A stretch of 64,000 bases of DNA from Stenomitos rutilans HA7619-LM2 (GCA_019358945.1 JAHHIE010000004.1:1-64000); one strand, 5' to 3'; shown: positions 36,148 through 45,042, numbered from the stretch's first letter. The notes: generated by a model not told the origin, from the letters alone. Numbers and translations are program-made.

Positions 36148-36154
36148 GTCTCGA

Positions 36155-36163
36155 TCTCCTTTG
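36155..36163 (-). promoter_or_regulatory. Strong ribosome-binding site that fixes the GTG start of the SPFH gene
   Basis: On the minus strand AAAGGAGAT lies 7 bases before GTG 36147. It is the strongest Shine-Dalgarno match near the SPFH gene and favours a GTG start over the upstream ATG at 36216. Confidence 0.7.
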
Positions 36164-36255
36164 TTTATGTCCCTCCTACGACCATAGGCGATCGACGGTG
36201 CATCATGCTTGACCACAACAGCGATCGCACAGGGACTACCTTGAATATGTCGTGT

Positions 36256-37629
36256 TTAATCAACTGGTAGGTCGCGTAGAAAGTAGAAGCGATCGCTCTG
36301 TAAATTAATTCCTTGAACTCTACCTAAGTAACCTGCCAAAGGTGAAGAAAGCTCCACTAGAAGTTCATAAACAATTTTTTCATTGTCAAGGAAATGTGTA
36401 AACTTACTGTTATGGTAAATACGAATTTCTGCTGCACTAAATTTACCTTGACTTTCTCGCTCAGATAACTCTTTAACAGATTGAACCATCTGAAATCGTA
36501 GTTTTATCTCATTAAGAATTTTGTCAATATACTCTTGAATTTTATCATCGATTTGTCCTGGTATCAGATAATCCTTAAGTTCAATCAGATTGATTGAATT
36601 AGGATACTTTGCTTGAAGCTCAACCAATTTCTGCAAAGACATGGCGCTAATAATACTAATTTCTGATGTTATGGCAGATTCTCGAAGCTGCTTAGTTGGC
36701 TGACCAGAACCGATGATTAGCCTTGCAGCCGTCATATAGTCCTTCTTTAAATGACGTTTGCCGATTCGATCTAACTCCTCAACAGAGCGATCTGGAATAC
36801 TTTTACCTGATTTACACTCTCCTACTAGAGAGTAGGGTTTTGAGCAGAAGAGATCTAAACCTCCTGCACCACCATGATAAGCTTCTTCGACTTTGAAACC
36901 CAAAAATTCAAGGCTTCGCTGAACAATTCTTTCAAAATCTGTTCCAGCTTCATAGGTGGTTTTCTTGGCAGATTCTGCTTCTATACTCCGATCGCCCAGT
37001 GAAGCTATAGTACTAATCCACAACAACTTTGGATCGTGTTTCTTTATAGGTAAATTACTTGTCCAGCCCAAAAATGTTTGAATATATTGATCGAATTCAT
37101 TAGCAAAAGGAACATTATCGCTAGCTAGTCGAGCGATAATGTTCTGCAACTCTTCCAATTCAGGATAAACTGGCGGACTCAATTTTTCCAGCTTTTGTCT
37201 GTACTGCTCAAAAGTTATACCGTCTAATACAGGCAAAGAATTTGAGACTAAACCAGGTTCAACCAGAGATAAAAATTCTCCTTTTCCTGCTCTGAAAATT
37301 TCAAAAGCTTGAGGCATTTTGCAGATTCTCAGATAAGCTACGAAGATGTAATTTCTTTTCTGAAAACTAATTCTGAGAGCTTCTTCTGTCCACACAGTAA
37401 GTCTAGATAAAGGGCTTAAGAGTTCTGGAATATCTATACTTCTACAGAATTCACACCTTGCCCAAAACTGGGTGTGAGTAGTGTCATCATCTTCAGAACA
37501 AAGAGCAAATGACTGTCCTTGAGAAAGAAAACTCCAAGGCATTGCTACAATTGTTTCCCCCTGAATTAAAGCCTGATAGTCAGCAGAGGGAATGCAAAGT
37601 GCGTTTGCAAGAAAAACTAGCTCAGTCAT
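36256..37629 (-). CDS. PD-(D/E)XK nuclease with N-terminal beta-rich domain (cassette gene 3)
   Basis: A 457-residue protein of the three-gene cassette. The centre, about 228-300, is a restriction-endonuclease-like (Mrr-type) core: AGTDFERIVQRSLEFLGF with Glu233, GGAGGLDLF with Asp259, and LVGECKSGK with Glu271 and Lys273, so all catalytic residues of a D...ExK site are present. The first 130 residues are beta-rich (LIQGETIVAMPWSFLSQGQS, FWARCEFC) and could be a PUA/ASCH-like reader of nucleic acid; that is inference. The C-terminal 150 residues are helical then beta, with no recognised domain. Its ATG overlaps the stop of the ATPase gene by 4 bases, so translation is coupled. A DNA-cleaving effector is likely. 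Confidence 0.75.
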   Translation of the reverse strand: MTELVFLANALCIPSADYQALIQGETIVAMPWSFLSQGQSFALCSEDDDTTHTQFWARCEFCRSIDIPELLSPLSRLTVWTEEALRISFQKRNYIFVAYLRICKMPQAFEIFRAGKGEFLSLVEPGLVSNSLPVLDGITFEQYRQKLEKLSPPVYPELEELQNIIARLASDNVPFANEFDQYIQTFLGWTSNLPIKKHDPKLLWISTIASLGDRSIEAESAKKTTYEAGTDFERIVQRSLEFLGFKVEEAYHGGAGGLDLFCSKPYSLVGECKSGKSIPDRSVEELDRIGKRHLKKDYMTAARLIIGSGQPTKQLRESAITSEISIISAMSLQKLVELQAKYPNSINLIELKDYLIPGQIDDKIQEYIDKILNEIKLRFQMVQSVKELSERESQGKFSAAEIRIYHNSKFTHFLDNEKIVYELLVELSSPLAGYLGRVQGINLQSDRFYFLRDLPVD

Positions 37630-39605
37630 ACACCTAATGTTGTGAGAAGCTCATCTGCATTCGTCAAAGAATCTGTCGTTTCCATTTTTACAGTGGCAGT
37701 GATCAGTTGATCTTCATCAATCACATCTGTAGGAATCTGTCCTGAAGGATCACTTAAAATCTCACGGATGAGATAGCTACTCTCGGCGATTTTCCTCTCT
37801 TGCATAAACTCAAGAACCTCCTCTTCAGTTACCTCGTATTCCTCGTGAGAGTTGTATACAAAAAGAATCGCCAGCAAGGGTTGCAAATCTTTACCCTTTA
37901 GTGACACCCACTCTCCACCTAATTCAGAAAGAAGAGTATTAAGATATTTATTACCTGATGTATGAGCTTTAACCGCCTTGGAACGTACTAAACAACCACG
38001 ACTGAGATCAAATTTCCTGTAATCGATCAAGCGTTTAAGAGCGGCGCTAACATATCTAGCACCAGATTCTTGAAGAACTGAAACCCCTATTTTGACTGTT
38101 TTCCTATTTTCCTTTCCAACCACTCTAAAACTGATGTAACCCCTATCAGCAGTCTTTGTCTCAATTTCTTCAATGTCTTGAACTTGAACTTTTTCAACGG
38201 TTATACCCATCAAACTGGCAAAGCCAAGCCATAGCGCTTCAACAATCAACTCACTATCTTCTAAATAATCATCGACGTTGCTATCCAACGCTAATAGCTG
38301 CTCATTGAATGCCACTTCGACTTGACGAAAAGAATTATTTTCAGATCTTGAAGAAGTCTCTTGATTGCAGCTTTTACCCGTAAGCTCAGCTTGATCAGTC
38401 TCTTTACTTTCAGGCTCTACTTCAGCAGGAATTTTCCAGTTCTCCCGACACCATTTCAAAACTTTTCTGACGATAGGCTTTTCCTTACCTAGTTCGTGTA
38501 ATTCTCTCTCATCAAATGGGAATGTAGCGGCACCTGGAGTTAGCCCTTTACAGTCATAAAAATCCTTGAGCCAATGAGAAACAAGAGCAACGACATCATC
38601 AGAGTTAAGGTATTTTAGATCAAAGTCCTTTTCCCCAATCCGATCTACCACTGATTCTGCTTGTGGCATCGTTTTTACCTGAAACGCCCATGCTTGTGGA
38701 GAGATTGACATCATGAGTACACCACGTTTGATCTTGCTATAAAGGTCTTTAGCAAGAAGTGCGACCACTTGTGGAGTTGATAGACCTTTGAAATTAGAAG
38801 ACTTTGGTTCAACTTCATCAAAGCAGATGACAATTGATCTATAGTCACCAATGAGGTCTAAAACTTGGCTAGCAATACCTAACGCTCTGGATTCTCTATC
38901 TTCATCTTTAGAAGCAGGTAATCCCATTGCGTCTGCTTGCGCTTGCGTCAGTTCCTTTCCTGATAGCCAATTGATGGCAAAGATCTCTCTACCCTCTACT
39001 AGAGTCCAGAGAATCGCTTGAGCTACGTATGGATCTGTAATATGTGGCTTAATCTTACAAATTCTTGTGGTTGACTTATCAATTAACTGTGGATCTTTAG
39101 TTAAAGCCGGAGAAAATCGCTTTAGAAGATCTTGAGGAGACAAATTAGAGTTGTAAGCTGAGTTGATTAATGCAGTTGCTAGTTCTTGCCACTGGGTTAC
39201 ATTCTGGCTTCCCTGTTGCTTCAAGCTTAGAGCAAGCGTGCTCAAAAAATGGGAGTTTATTCTGTTGAGATCACCATAATCTGTTTCACTCATATAGACG
39301 AAGAAGCAACCACCTTTTTCTTTAAGATGGCGGCGAATTCGACTAAGTAAATGGCTTTTCCCTAGTCCTTTTTCTGCCCTTATTGTAATTCCAAGCACTG
39401 AACGCTGACCTTTACGGATTTGTTCAATCCCTTGAAATACAGCGTCAGAGATATGCTTATTAATGGAAGGAACATCAGGAAATTTATGTTCCCAAACATC
39501 ATGGCTTCTAACAGATAAAGATCTGTCAAATGGGTTCTCGCTCTCAATGAGCTTATGAAGGTCTGAAACAGCAGATGGAGAGTGGGGCGTTGCTTCTGTA
39601 GACAT
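37626..39605 (-). CDS. AAA+/ORC-like ATPase (cassette gene 2)
   Basis: A 659-residue P-loop ATPase. Walker A is AEKGLGKSHLLSRIRRHL (near residue 77), Walker B is IVICFDEVE (about 257), and a sensor-1-like MMSISPQAWAF strand follows. The layout NPFDRSLSVRSHD...HISDAVFQGIEQI before the P-loop, plus a FDLKYLNSDDVVALVSHWL lid-type helix after it, resembles Orc1/Cdc6-like or BREX-type ATPases, which load on DNA. An acidic linker follows, then a C-terminal domain with DRGYISFRVVGKENRKTV and a KVLRKLID-like repeat (AALKRLIDYRKFDL) that I do not recognise. The start is taken at ATG 39605; the frame opens at 39626. It ends inside the nuclease start codon and lies 56 bases after gene 1. Confidence 0.72.
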   Translation of the reverse strand: MSTEATPHSPSAVSDLHKLIESENPFDRSLSVRSHDVWEHKFPDVPSINKHISDAVFQGIEQIRKGQRSVLGITIRAEKGLGKSHLLSRIRRHLKEKGGCFFVYMSETDYGDLNRINSHFLSTLALSLKQQGSQNVTQWQELATALINSAYNSNLSPQDLLKRFSPALTKDPQLIDKSTTRICKIKPHITDPYVAQAILWTLVEGREIFAINWLSGKELTQAQADAMGLPASKDEDRESRALGIASQVLDLIGDYRSIVICFDEVEPKSSNFKGLSTPQVVALLAKDLYSKIKRGVLMMSISPQAWAFQVKTMPQAESVVDRIGEKDFDLKYLNSDDVVALVSHWLKDFYDCKGLTPGAATFPFDERELHELGKEKPIVRKVLKWCRENWKIPAEVEPESKETDQAELTGKSCNQETSSRSENNSFRQVEVAFNEQLLALDSNVDDYLEDSELIVEALWLGFASLMGITVEKVQVQDIEEIETKTADRGYISFRVVGKENRKTVKIGVSVLQESGARYVSAALKRLIDYRKFDLSRGCLVRSKAVKAHTSGNKYLNTLLSELGGEWVSLKGKDLQPLLAILFVYNSHEEYEVTEEEVLEFMQERKIAESSYLIREILSDPSGQIPTDVIDEDQLITATVKMETTDSLTNADELLTTLGV

Positions 39606-39661
39606 GAGATACCTGCAAAATCGCAAATGTTTAATGCTGCTGAAAAAATTGAAACCTAGAT

Positions 39662-40327
39662 CTATAGACGTTTGGCATAGCAGCGCAAACCACTGACTTT
39701 AGTTGTGATAGAGTCTTCAATTTTGTCAGGGGCACTATCCTCTACGCTGCCTTCTAAAAGTTGAAAAATATCCTTTTCTTGCATTTTTAGTAGCCACTCA
39801 TCAAACTGGAAACGAGCAACCTGATCACCAATTCCACGACGGATTCGATAGATCGGTACTAAGTTGTCTAAGTTGTAGTCACGGTTGAGACGATCGTAAA
39901 CATCAAGTGCAACTGACTTAAATTCTTCGTAGGAAGCGATCGCATCTTTTGTCGCTTTGCCATTTGTAGAAGCAACTACCGCGATGTTCTCCATTTGTTG
40001 CAGCCACTTCAACAAACCTCTCGCCATCCAGGCTCCAGTCGTCGTACCTGTAAGCGCAAAATCCACTGTTTTAAGTTCTTTAGCCAGTTGTGCTACTCCT
40101 TTCGCTTCCAGAGAGACTAACGAGTACGACTTTTGTTTTTCGACCTTAATCGCGCCGTCTTCTACTAATTGTTTAAAGGGTTCAGCTTTCTTCGCACGAT
40201 CGGGCAACTTCCCTTTTGGCAAAGCTGTTTTGTCTGCACCCAACTCCCACAAAGCTAAAAGCAAGCGAGTTGTTTCCTGAGACTTCGCTGTAGACGTTTT
40301 TTCTTCAAGAAGAGTCTGAGATGACAT
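39662..40327 (-). CDS. Predicted winged-helix protein (cassette gene 1)
   Basis: A 221-residue soluble protein that opens the cassette. Residues about 18-85 (RLLLALWELGADKTALPKGK... FKQLVEDGAIKVE... YSLVSLEAKGVAQLAKEL) read like a winged helix-turn-helix: helix, turn with glycine and proline, helix, then a beta wing ending in Ser-Leu. The second half is helical (MARGLLKWLQQM, YEEFKSVALDVYDRLN) with an RIRRGIGDQVARFQFDEWLLKMQ segment. I do not recognise a named family. In the cassette it could be a DNA-binding specificity factor or a regulator. It is transcribed first; an AGGATT before the ATG may serve as its ribosome-binding site. Confidence 0.6.
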   Translation of the reverse strand: MSSQTLLEEKTSTAKSQETTRLLLALWELGADKTALPKGKLPDRAKKAEPFKQLVEDGAIKVEKQKSYSLVSLEAKGVAQLAKELKTVDFALTGTTTGAWMARGLLKWLQQMENIAVVASTNGKATKDAIASYEEFKSVALDVYDRLNRDYNLDNLVPIYRIRRGIGDQVARFQFDEWLLKMQEKDIFQLLEGSVEDSAPDKIEDSITTKVSGLRCYAKRL

Positions 40328-40648
40328 AAGGTCAATCCTGCATTCGCTAGGGTAAGTTGTTGCGCCTTTCTCATGTTTCCCCTAGAAATCAGCAAGATCA
40401 CGATCTCACGTTACGAACTTCATCAAATTCCTACACGACGCACGTTCGTTGTATAGCAATTCCACTAGAGGTAATCTAGGCTACCCTTGCTTGTACAGAT
40501 TACTGAGTTTGCTAGCGTTGCTCCCGCTCCAGCCTTCTTGCCAACACGATCGCTCCCAACTGCGATCGCCCTTTGCCCATTAACCCATCAAGAATTGGGC
40601 AGAACAACCATTGTTGGGTTGATAGGTAAAACGGAAGGAAAGATCGCA
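40328..40648. other. 321-bp spacer between the cassette and the LysR-type gene
   Basis: This region lies upstream of the cassette and downstream of the LysR-type gene, both on the minus strand. It should hold the cassette promoter. The plus-strand frame at 40487-40708 has no recognisable content and overlaps the LysR gene. I saw no clear promoter, operator or terminator; a weak inverted pair around AACCCATCAA/TTGGGTTGAT lies at about 40580-40625. Confidence 0.35.
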
Positions 40649-41668
40649 TTAATCCATTTCTGGTACCACGAGGCGCTTCATGCTTGCACTAGAGGCAAGC
40701 GGCTTTAACGGCTCCACATGCTCAGATTCGCAAGGCTGTAGATTGGCATAGCCTGCAAACTTGGGCAAAATATCGCGGCAAAAGGCTTCGGCGGCTTTCG
40801 ATCGATAGCGGTTTGGGTTGATGATGACCGAGAGGGTACGTTTGACTACGACATCATCCATCCGGGCACGGTGCAGCACACCCATTTGCAGTTCTTTTTC
40901 GATCGCTGAAATTGACACAAACGCTGCGCCTAAGCCAGATTGCACCGCGTTCTTAATGGCTTCGATCGAGTTTAGCTCCATCTCGATCTTGAGGCGACGG
41001 GTTTCGATGCCGCAGCGAGTCAGCACCTGGTCAATCACCTTGCGAATGGTTGACTGCGAGTCGAGCGCGATGAACTGAAGCTTATACAAGTCATCTTTTT
41101 GAATCGTTTCAGCTTTTGCCAACGGATGAAAGACAGGCAAAATCAGTGCTAGTTCATCTTCAGCGTAGGGAATAATTTCTAGAGAGTCTTGCAATTCAGG
41201 TGAGATTTCACCACCGATGATAGCAAGGTCGATCTGTCCATTCGCCACACTCCAGGAGGTGCGACGCGTTGAATGCACATGTAACTGCACAGCGACATCA
41301 GGATACTGCTGCCGAAAGACCCCAATCATCCGTGGTAGCAGATAGGTTCCAGTGGTTTGGCTGGCTCCAATAATCAACGTGCCACCCTGAAGATTTTGCA
41401 AATCTTCGATCGCACGACAGGTTTCCTGGCAAAGTGTGAGAATTTTTTCTCCGTAGCTTAAAAGGAGATGCCCCGCTTCGGTAAGCTGTGCGCGTCTACC
41501 GCCCCGGTCAAACAAGGGGACATCCAACTGGCGTTCCAGGTTTTGGACTTGCAAGCTAACGGCAGGCTGAGAGACGTAGAGACTATCGGCAGCGCGCTTA
41601 AAACTTCCCTCAGCGGCGATCGCTTTGAGAATGCGTAACTGATCCAGAGTAAATGGAAGGTCAGACAT
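40649..41668 (-). CDS. LysR-type transcriptional regulator, RbcR type
   Basis: A 339-residue LysR regulator. The N-terminal winged helix is exactly in the cyanobacterial/plastid RbcR pattern: [20 protein letters not shown], then [20 protein letters not shown], then [20 protein letters not shown]. The effector-binding domain follows ([31 protein letters not shown]). RbcR and its relatives CmpR and NdhR control RuBisCO and inorganic-carbon genes in response to metabolites; this one most resembles RbcR. Target genes are not in the window. The frame opens at 41728, but ATG 41668 ([11 protein letters not shown]) matches the family start. Confidence 0.9.
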   Translation of the reverse strand: MSDLPFTLDQLRILKAIAAEGSFKRAADSLYVSQPAVSLQVQNLERQLDVPLFDRGGRRAQLTEAGHLLLSYGEKILTLCQETCRAIEDLQNLQGGTLIIGASQTTGTYLLPRMIGVFRQQYPDVAVQLHVHSTRRTSWSVANGQIDLAIIGGEISPELQDSLEIIPYAEDELALILPVFHPLAKAETIQKDDLYKLQFIALDSQSTIRKVIDQVLTRCGIETRRLKIEMELNSIEAIKNAVQSGLGAAFVSISAIEKELQMGVLHRARMDDVVVKRTLSVIINPNRYRSKAAEAFCRDILPKFAGYANLQPCESEHVEPLKPLASSASMKRLVVPEMD

Positions 41669-41843
41669 ACTGCTAAACCTGAGATTTTGGAGGAGCCGGA
41701 GTGTACTCACCTGCTGGTACAGAAGCAATCGGTAGATCAGACGATCGATCCGCTTCTAAACCAGAAACCCTAACACAGTCATCCGAATAATCCCTAACAG
41801 TACCGTGTGCCATGTATCGTATTGAAACGTAAATTAAAGAACT

Positions 41844-42722
41844 ATGAAACGGGAGGTTATTCAGGACTTTCTGAATTTACCAGGAATTGCGGGCGTTGCC
41901 CTAATGGATGGGCGCTCTCGACCTTATTTTTGTGGTATTGATCAGACCCTGAACTTTCAACAAAAGGAAGCCCTTGCCCAGGGCATCTTACAGGTCGTTG
42001 AAACCATACCAAGTGGCTTCAATCTCTTTGAGTTTCAATTTACCGAGTATCAAGCGCATCTTTATCGGCTCGATCGCGGCATGGTTTTGCTGGTCTTAAC
42101 CGATCAGGATCTGGTTTATGCAGATTACCTGAGCGTAATCCAACAACTGCAAACCGTCTTGCGGGAGGATATGCCAAATGCGATCGCTACCTTTCGGCTC
42201 ATGGCGGGCAACATTACCCTGACTGGGCTGCATTACCGCAAGCACAGTGCTGACCCAGCACCCACTGAAAAACTAGATGCTGACCCAACCCCCGCAAGTG
42301 CAGAAGCAGCGGTATCAGAAACGCCTCCTGCAATAGTGCTATCTGCTCCTGAATCGGCTAATCAGGCACCGTCCAAACCAGCCACGCTAAAGGACGCGAT
42401 CGCCGCTCTCAATCACCTCAGCCAGTTTACAACCCAGTATCTCGGTACGCATGTCATTGCCAATTACTGGAAAGCCACGCGCCCTCAACTCGACTGGTTA
42501 GCCAATGTTCAGGTTGATCGTACCGCCCAATTTTCCTTTACTGGAGCGTCAGCCCAAGAGATGACCACCTCCCTTACCCCTCAACAGCAAGAATGGCTAC
42601 AAACCTGGGTGACTGCGTTCATCAAACGCTGTGCACAAGTAATCCGCGACTTCCCCACGATCGTGAAGCAAAAAGGACTCAACGACCAGCAAGCCACGCT
42701 GCTCTTAATGCGTGAGGAGTGA
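41844..42722 (+). CDS. Cyanobacterial protein with a possible Roadblock/LC7-like N-terminal domain
   Basis: A 292-residue soluble protein. The first 125 residues (VIQDFLNLPGIAGVALMDGRSRPY, FNLFEFQFTEYQAHLYRLDRGMVLLVLTDQD in parts) have the strand order and the VALMDG/MVLLVL features of Roadblock/LC7 domains, which bind small GTPases. A Pro/Ala/Glu linker (about 132-180) joins a helical C-terminal domain (LKDAIAALNHLSQFTTQYLG to the end) with a conserved-looking WKATRPQLDWLANVQV stretch. I know similar proteins in cyanobacteria but no function. It is divergent from the RbcR-type gene with a 175-bp spacer and is followed by a repeat-rich gap. Confidence 0.55.
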   Translation: MKREVIQDFLNLPGIAGVALMDGRSRPYFCGIDQTLNFQQKEALAQGILQVVETIPSGFNLFEFQFTEYQAHLYRLDRGMVLLVLTDQDLVYADYLSVIQQLQTVLREDMPNAIATFRLMAGNITLTGLHYRKHSADPAPTEKLDADPTPASAEAAVSETPPAIVLSAPESANQAPSKPATLKDAIAALNHLSQFTTQYLGTHVIANYWKATRPQLDWLANVQVDRTAQFSFTGASAQEMTTSLTPQQQEWLQTWVTAFIKRCAQVIRDFPTIVKQKGLNDQQATLLLMREE

Positions 42723-42884
42723 GGGGTAGAAAGTTAAGAGTTTTGAGTTAAGAGTTTTGAGTTGATTGAGCGGTCAGCGGTCAGCCTTTAGCCTTCATCC
42801 TTTAGCTTTTAGCCTTCCGCCCTCATTCCTCATCCCTCATCCTTCCACCCTCTGCCTTCCATCCCTTTATCCTCCTTAAAACCA
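42723..42884. repeat. Dense simple-repeat spacer
   Basis: The gap before the ferredoxin gene is built almost wholly from simple units: two copies of GAGTTAAGAGTTTTGAGTTAA, GCGGTCAGCGGTCAGC, then CTTTAGCCTTCATCCTTTAGC and a run of CATCC/CTCATCC pyrimidine units. These are the same vocabularies found in at least eight other spacers here. Confidence 0.65.
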
Positions 42885-43370
42885 ATGGCTAAAACCGTTA
42901 GACTCGAACCGATCGCCCAGGAAACCTCTGTTGAAACCAACGGCAACCTGCTCTCCGTCCTCCTGAACAAAGACCTGGATGTCTTGAAAGAATGTGGTGG
43001 TAGAGGGATGTGTGCCACCTGTCACATTTATGTGCAACAAGGCATGGAGTCTCTTTCCCCGATCAGTCGCCGCGAACAGCGCACGTTGGAGGTAATCACC
43101 ACCTGCAAGCCCAACTCTCGCCTTGCGTGCCAGTCCAGAGTCTTGCAGGATGGCGTGGTAGTCGAACTGCCGCCAGGGATGTATATCAATTCGATTAAGG
43201 ACATTGAGGATCTGATTGGCCGCCGCGCTGATCAAGATTTGCTGCATCCTCTAACCGGGAAAGTGCTGGTAGAAGCTGGCAAACTTATTACGCGATCGAC
43301 GCTGAAGCAGATCGAAGACACCACGAGCTTTAATGCCAACAGCTACTTCTCGCACACGACAGATTATTAA
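42885..43370 (+). CDS. [2Fe-2S] ferredoxin with C-terminal extension
   Basis: A 161-residue soluble protein. The N-terminal domain has the vertebrate/adrenodoxin-type cluster motif: ECGGRGMCATCHIYV (Cys37, Cys43, Cys46) with the fourth Cys in RLACQSRVL. The preceding LLSVLLNKDLDVLK helix and the following GVVVELPPGMY strand complete the fold. The last 60 residues (SIKDIEDLIGRRADQDLLHP to the end) are an extension beyond the typical 90-100-residue ferredoxin, with no cysteines. It should be an electron carrier for a specific partner; none is adjacent. Confidence 0.88.
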   Translation: MAKTVRLEPIAQETSVETNGNLLSVLLNKDLDVLKECGGRGMCATCHIYVQQGMESLSPISRREQRTLEVITTCKPNSRLACQSRVLQDGVVVELPPGMYINSIKDIEDLIGRRADQDLLHPLTGKVLVEAGKLITRSTLKQIEDTTSFNANSYFSHTTDY

Positions 43371-43594
43371 TCGCAGGCAGCACTCATCAGGGTTTTGCAG
43401 ACTGTTTTATACCTGCTAGCCGTTTTAGGTATAAAAACGTTTAAAGCGTTGATATGTTTGAATATCTTCCAGAGCCTGCTTTGTAAAGGTAAGGTCAAGG
43501 GAATTGCCCAAAGGGAACACTGTGAATACGGAGCGAGTTTAAGGACTTAGTTTACCTTCTAAACGCTTGAACTACGTTAACTTTACACAGAAGG

Positions 43595-44797
43595 ATGGCA
43601 ATTTCCATGTCGCGCACACCATCGATCAAATTTCTTAGCAAACGGCTGCTCACGGCAGCGGGGTTGGCAATGCTCACGGCGATTCCTGCGACAGCCAGCG
43701 TTTTTAACCCAGCCTCTCAAGCGACTTCTCCTAACAGCGCTTCCCTTAGCCAGACGACCGGGGGTGATCAGTGGCTTGTAGCAGACAAGAAGAACGGTAA
43801 GAAAGACCGTGATGACGACGATCGCGGACGTGGGCGCGATCGGGATGATGACGATAAACGCGAAGTACGGATTGATCTCAATCGTGCCAAGAATCTTGCT
43901 CGCCAAGCCGCAGAAGCAGCCAATGGTGGCATTCAGTTCTACCGCGCCGAAGATTCAATGCATGGGCCTGCTGTGCGTTGTCCTTACGTTGATAATGGCG
44001 ATTCGTGGACGTTTACGTTCTTGGGTAGTCGGGTTGGCTCATATACCAAGACCATTCAGAGCGTTGTGACTGTCTATAAGAACAGCAGCCGGATTTTGGT
44101 TGCTTACAACGGGCCGATTCGCACAGTGCAACAAACGCAAATCACCAGTTTTACAACGACCCAACGCACAGTGCTGACGGAGTTGCTACAAGGCAACTGT
44201 AGCTGTAACAATCTTTTGACCAGCGCCACACGGACTCAGATCATCAGCCAATCGCGTTCTCTCCCACCGGGCATTCAAAAGCAACTGCTGCGCGGTAAAG
44301 GTTTGCCGCCCGGTATTGCTAAGAAATTAGTACCGTTGCCGAAGCAGGTGAATAGCTACATCAATCTGCCAGCCTCTTACGACCTGTTTGTCATTGGATC
44401 AAATGTGGTGCTGGTTGATCAGGTGAATTATGTTGTCGTGGACTACATTTCTGATGTGTTTCTGTCTCAAACGACAAGCTTTACAACGGCCCAACGCACG
44501 ACGTTGGTGGAAATGCTACGAGGTGACTGTAGCTGTAACAATGTCTTGACTAGCGCCACACGGACTCAAATCATCAGCCAATCGCGTTCTCTCCCACCGG
44601 GCATTCAAAAACAACTGCTGCGCGGTAAAGGCTTACCTCCTGGCATTGCTAAGAAATTAGTGCCATTGCCAAAGCAAGTGAATAGCTACATTAATCTGCC
44701 GACCACTTACGATCTGTTTGTCGTTGGGTCGAATGTGCTGCTGGTTGATCAGGTGAACACCGTTGTCGTGGACTACATTACCAACGTGTTTCTGTAA
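43595..44797 (+). CDS. Secreted protein with a 110-residue tandem duplication, RcnB-like units
   Basis: A 400-residue exported protein. A signal peptide (LLTAAGLAMLTAIPATASV) is followed by a basic Asp/Arg/Lys linker (about 65-90), a domain with VRCPYVDNGDSWTFTFLG, then two copies of a unit from about 186 to 400. Each unit has TSFTT-QRT-LTELL-G-CSC, SATRTQIISQSRSLPPGIQKQL, RGKGLPPGIAKKL and a YDLFVVGSNVLLVDQ end. The GLPPGIAKKLVPLP / VVVDYI part resembles RcnB/DUF1236 envelope proteins. Each unit has a C-S-C pair that may form a disulfide. Function is unknown. The two units are nearly identical in DNA, so the duplication is young or kept uniform. Confidence 0.7.
   Translation: MAISMSRTPSIKFLSKRLLTAAGLAMLTAIPATASVFNPASQATSPNSASLSQTTGGDQWLVADKKNGKKDRDDDDRGRGRDRDDDDKREVRIDLNRAKNLARQAAEAANGGIQFYRAEDSMHGPAVRCPYVDNGDSWTFTFLGSRVGSYTKTIQSVVTVYKNSSRILVAYNGPIRTVQQTQITSFTTTQRTVLTELLQGNCSCNNLLTSATRTQIISQSRSLPPGIQKQLLRGKGLPPGIAKKLVPLPKQVNSYINLPASYDLFVIGSNVVLVDQVNYVVVDYISDVFLSQTTSFTTAQRTTLVEMLRGDCSCNNVLTSATRTQIISQSRSLPPGIQKQLLRGKGLPPGIAKKLVPLPKQVNSYINLPTTYDLFVVGSNVLLVDQVNTVVVDYITNVFL
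44151..44480 (+). repeat. Direct repeat copy 1 (330 bp) in the secreted protein gene
   Basis: This 330-bp block is repeated immediately at 44481-44797. Long stretches are identical, for instance the parts encoding SATRTQIISQSRSLPPG and KQVNSYINLP, while scattered third-position changes separate the copies. The offset is an exact multiple of three, so the frame is kept. Confidence 0.85.
44481..44797 (+). repeat. Direct repeat copy 2 in the secreted protein gene
   Basis: Second copy of the unit at 44151, ending at the stop codon. It differs from copy 1 by isolated substitutions such as VEMLRGDC against TELLQGNC and TTYDLF against ASYDLF. Confidence 0.85.
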
Positions 44798-45042
44798 GCC
44801 GATCTTTTTGTAAGTCGATTATGTTTAAGTGGGTGCATCTATCCAATCACACGATCGCACCCATCGCACGGCCTTCAATACCGTGGGTTGACAGGATAGC
44901 TCAAGCTTTTGACCACTCGTGTCATGTCAGTTGCGTGATCATCGGTCGGGTGAAGTTAATTGCACTCGACAGTGGCTGTATTTAGGGAAGAATAGAGACA
45001 GAAGCGTCAGAGGCTGTCTTCCCGTCTAATGCTACCGTTCCG

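Noticed and set aside
40487-40708. 73-codon plus-strand frame at the end of the RbcR-type gene
   Set aside because: Overlaps the regulator's 3' end antisense and has no known content.
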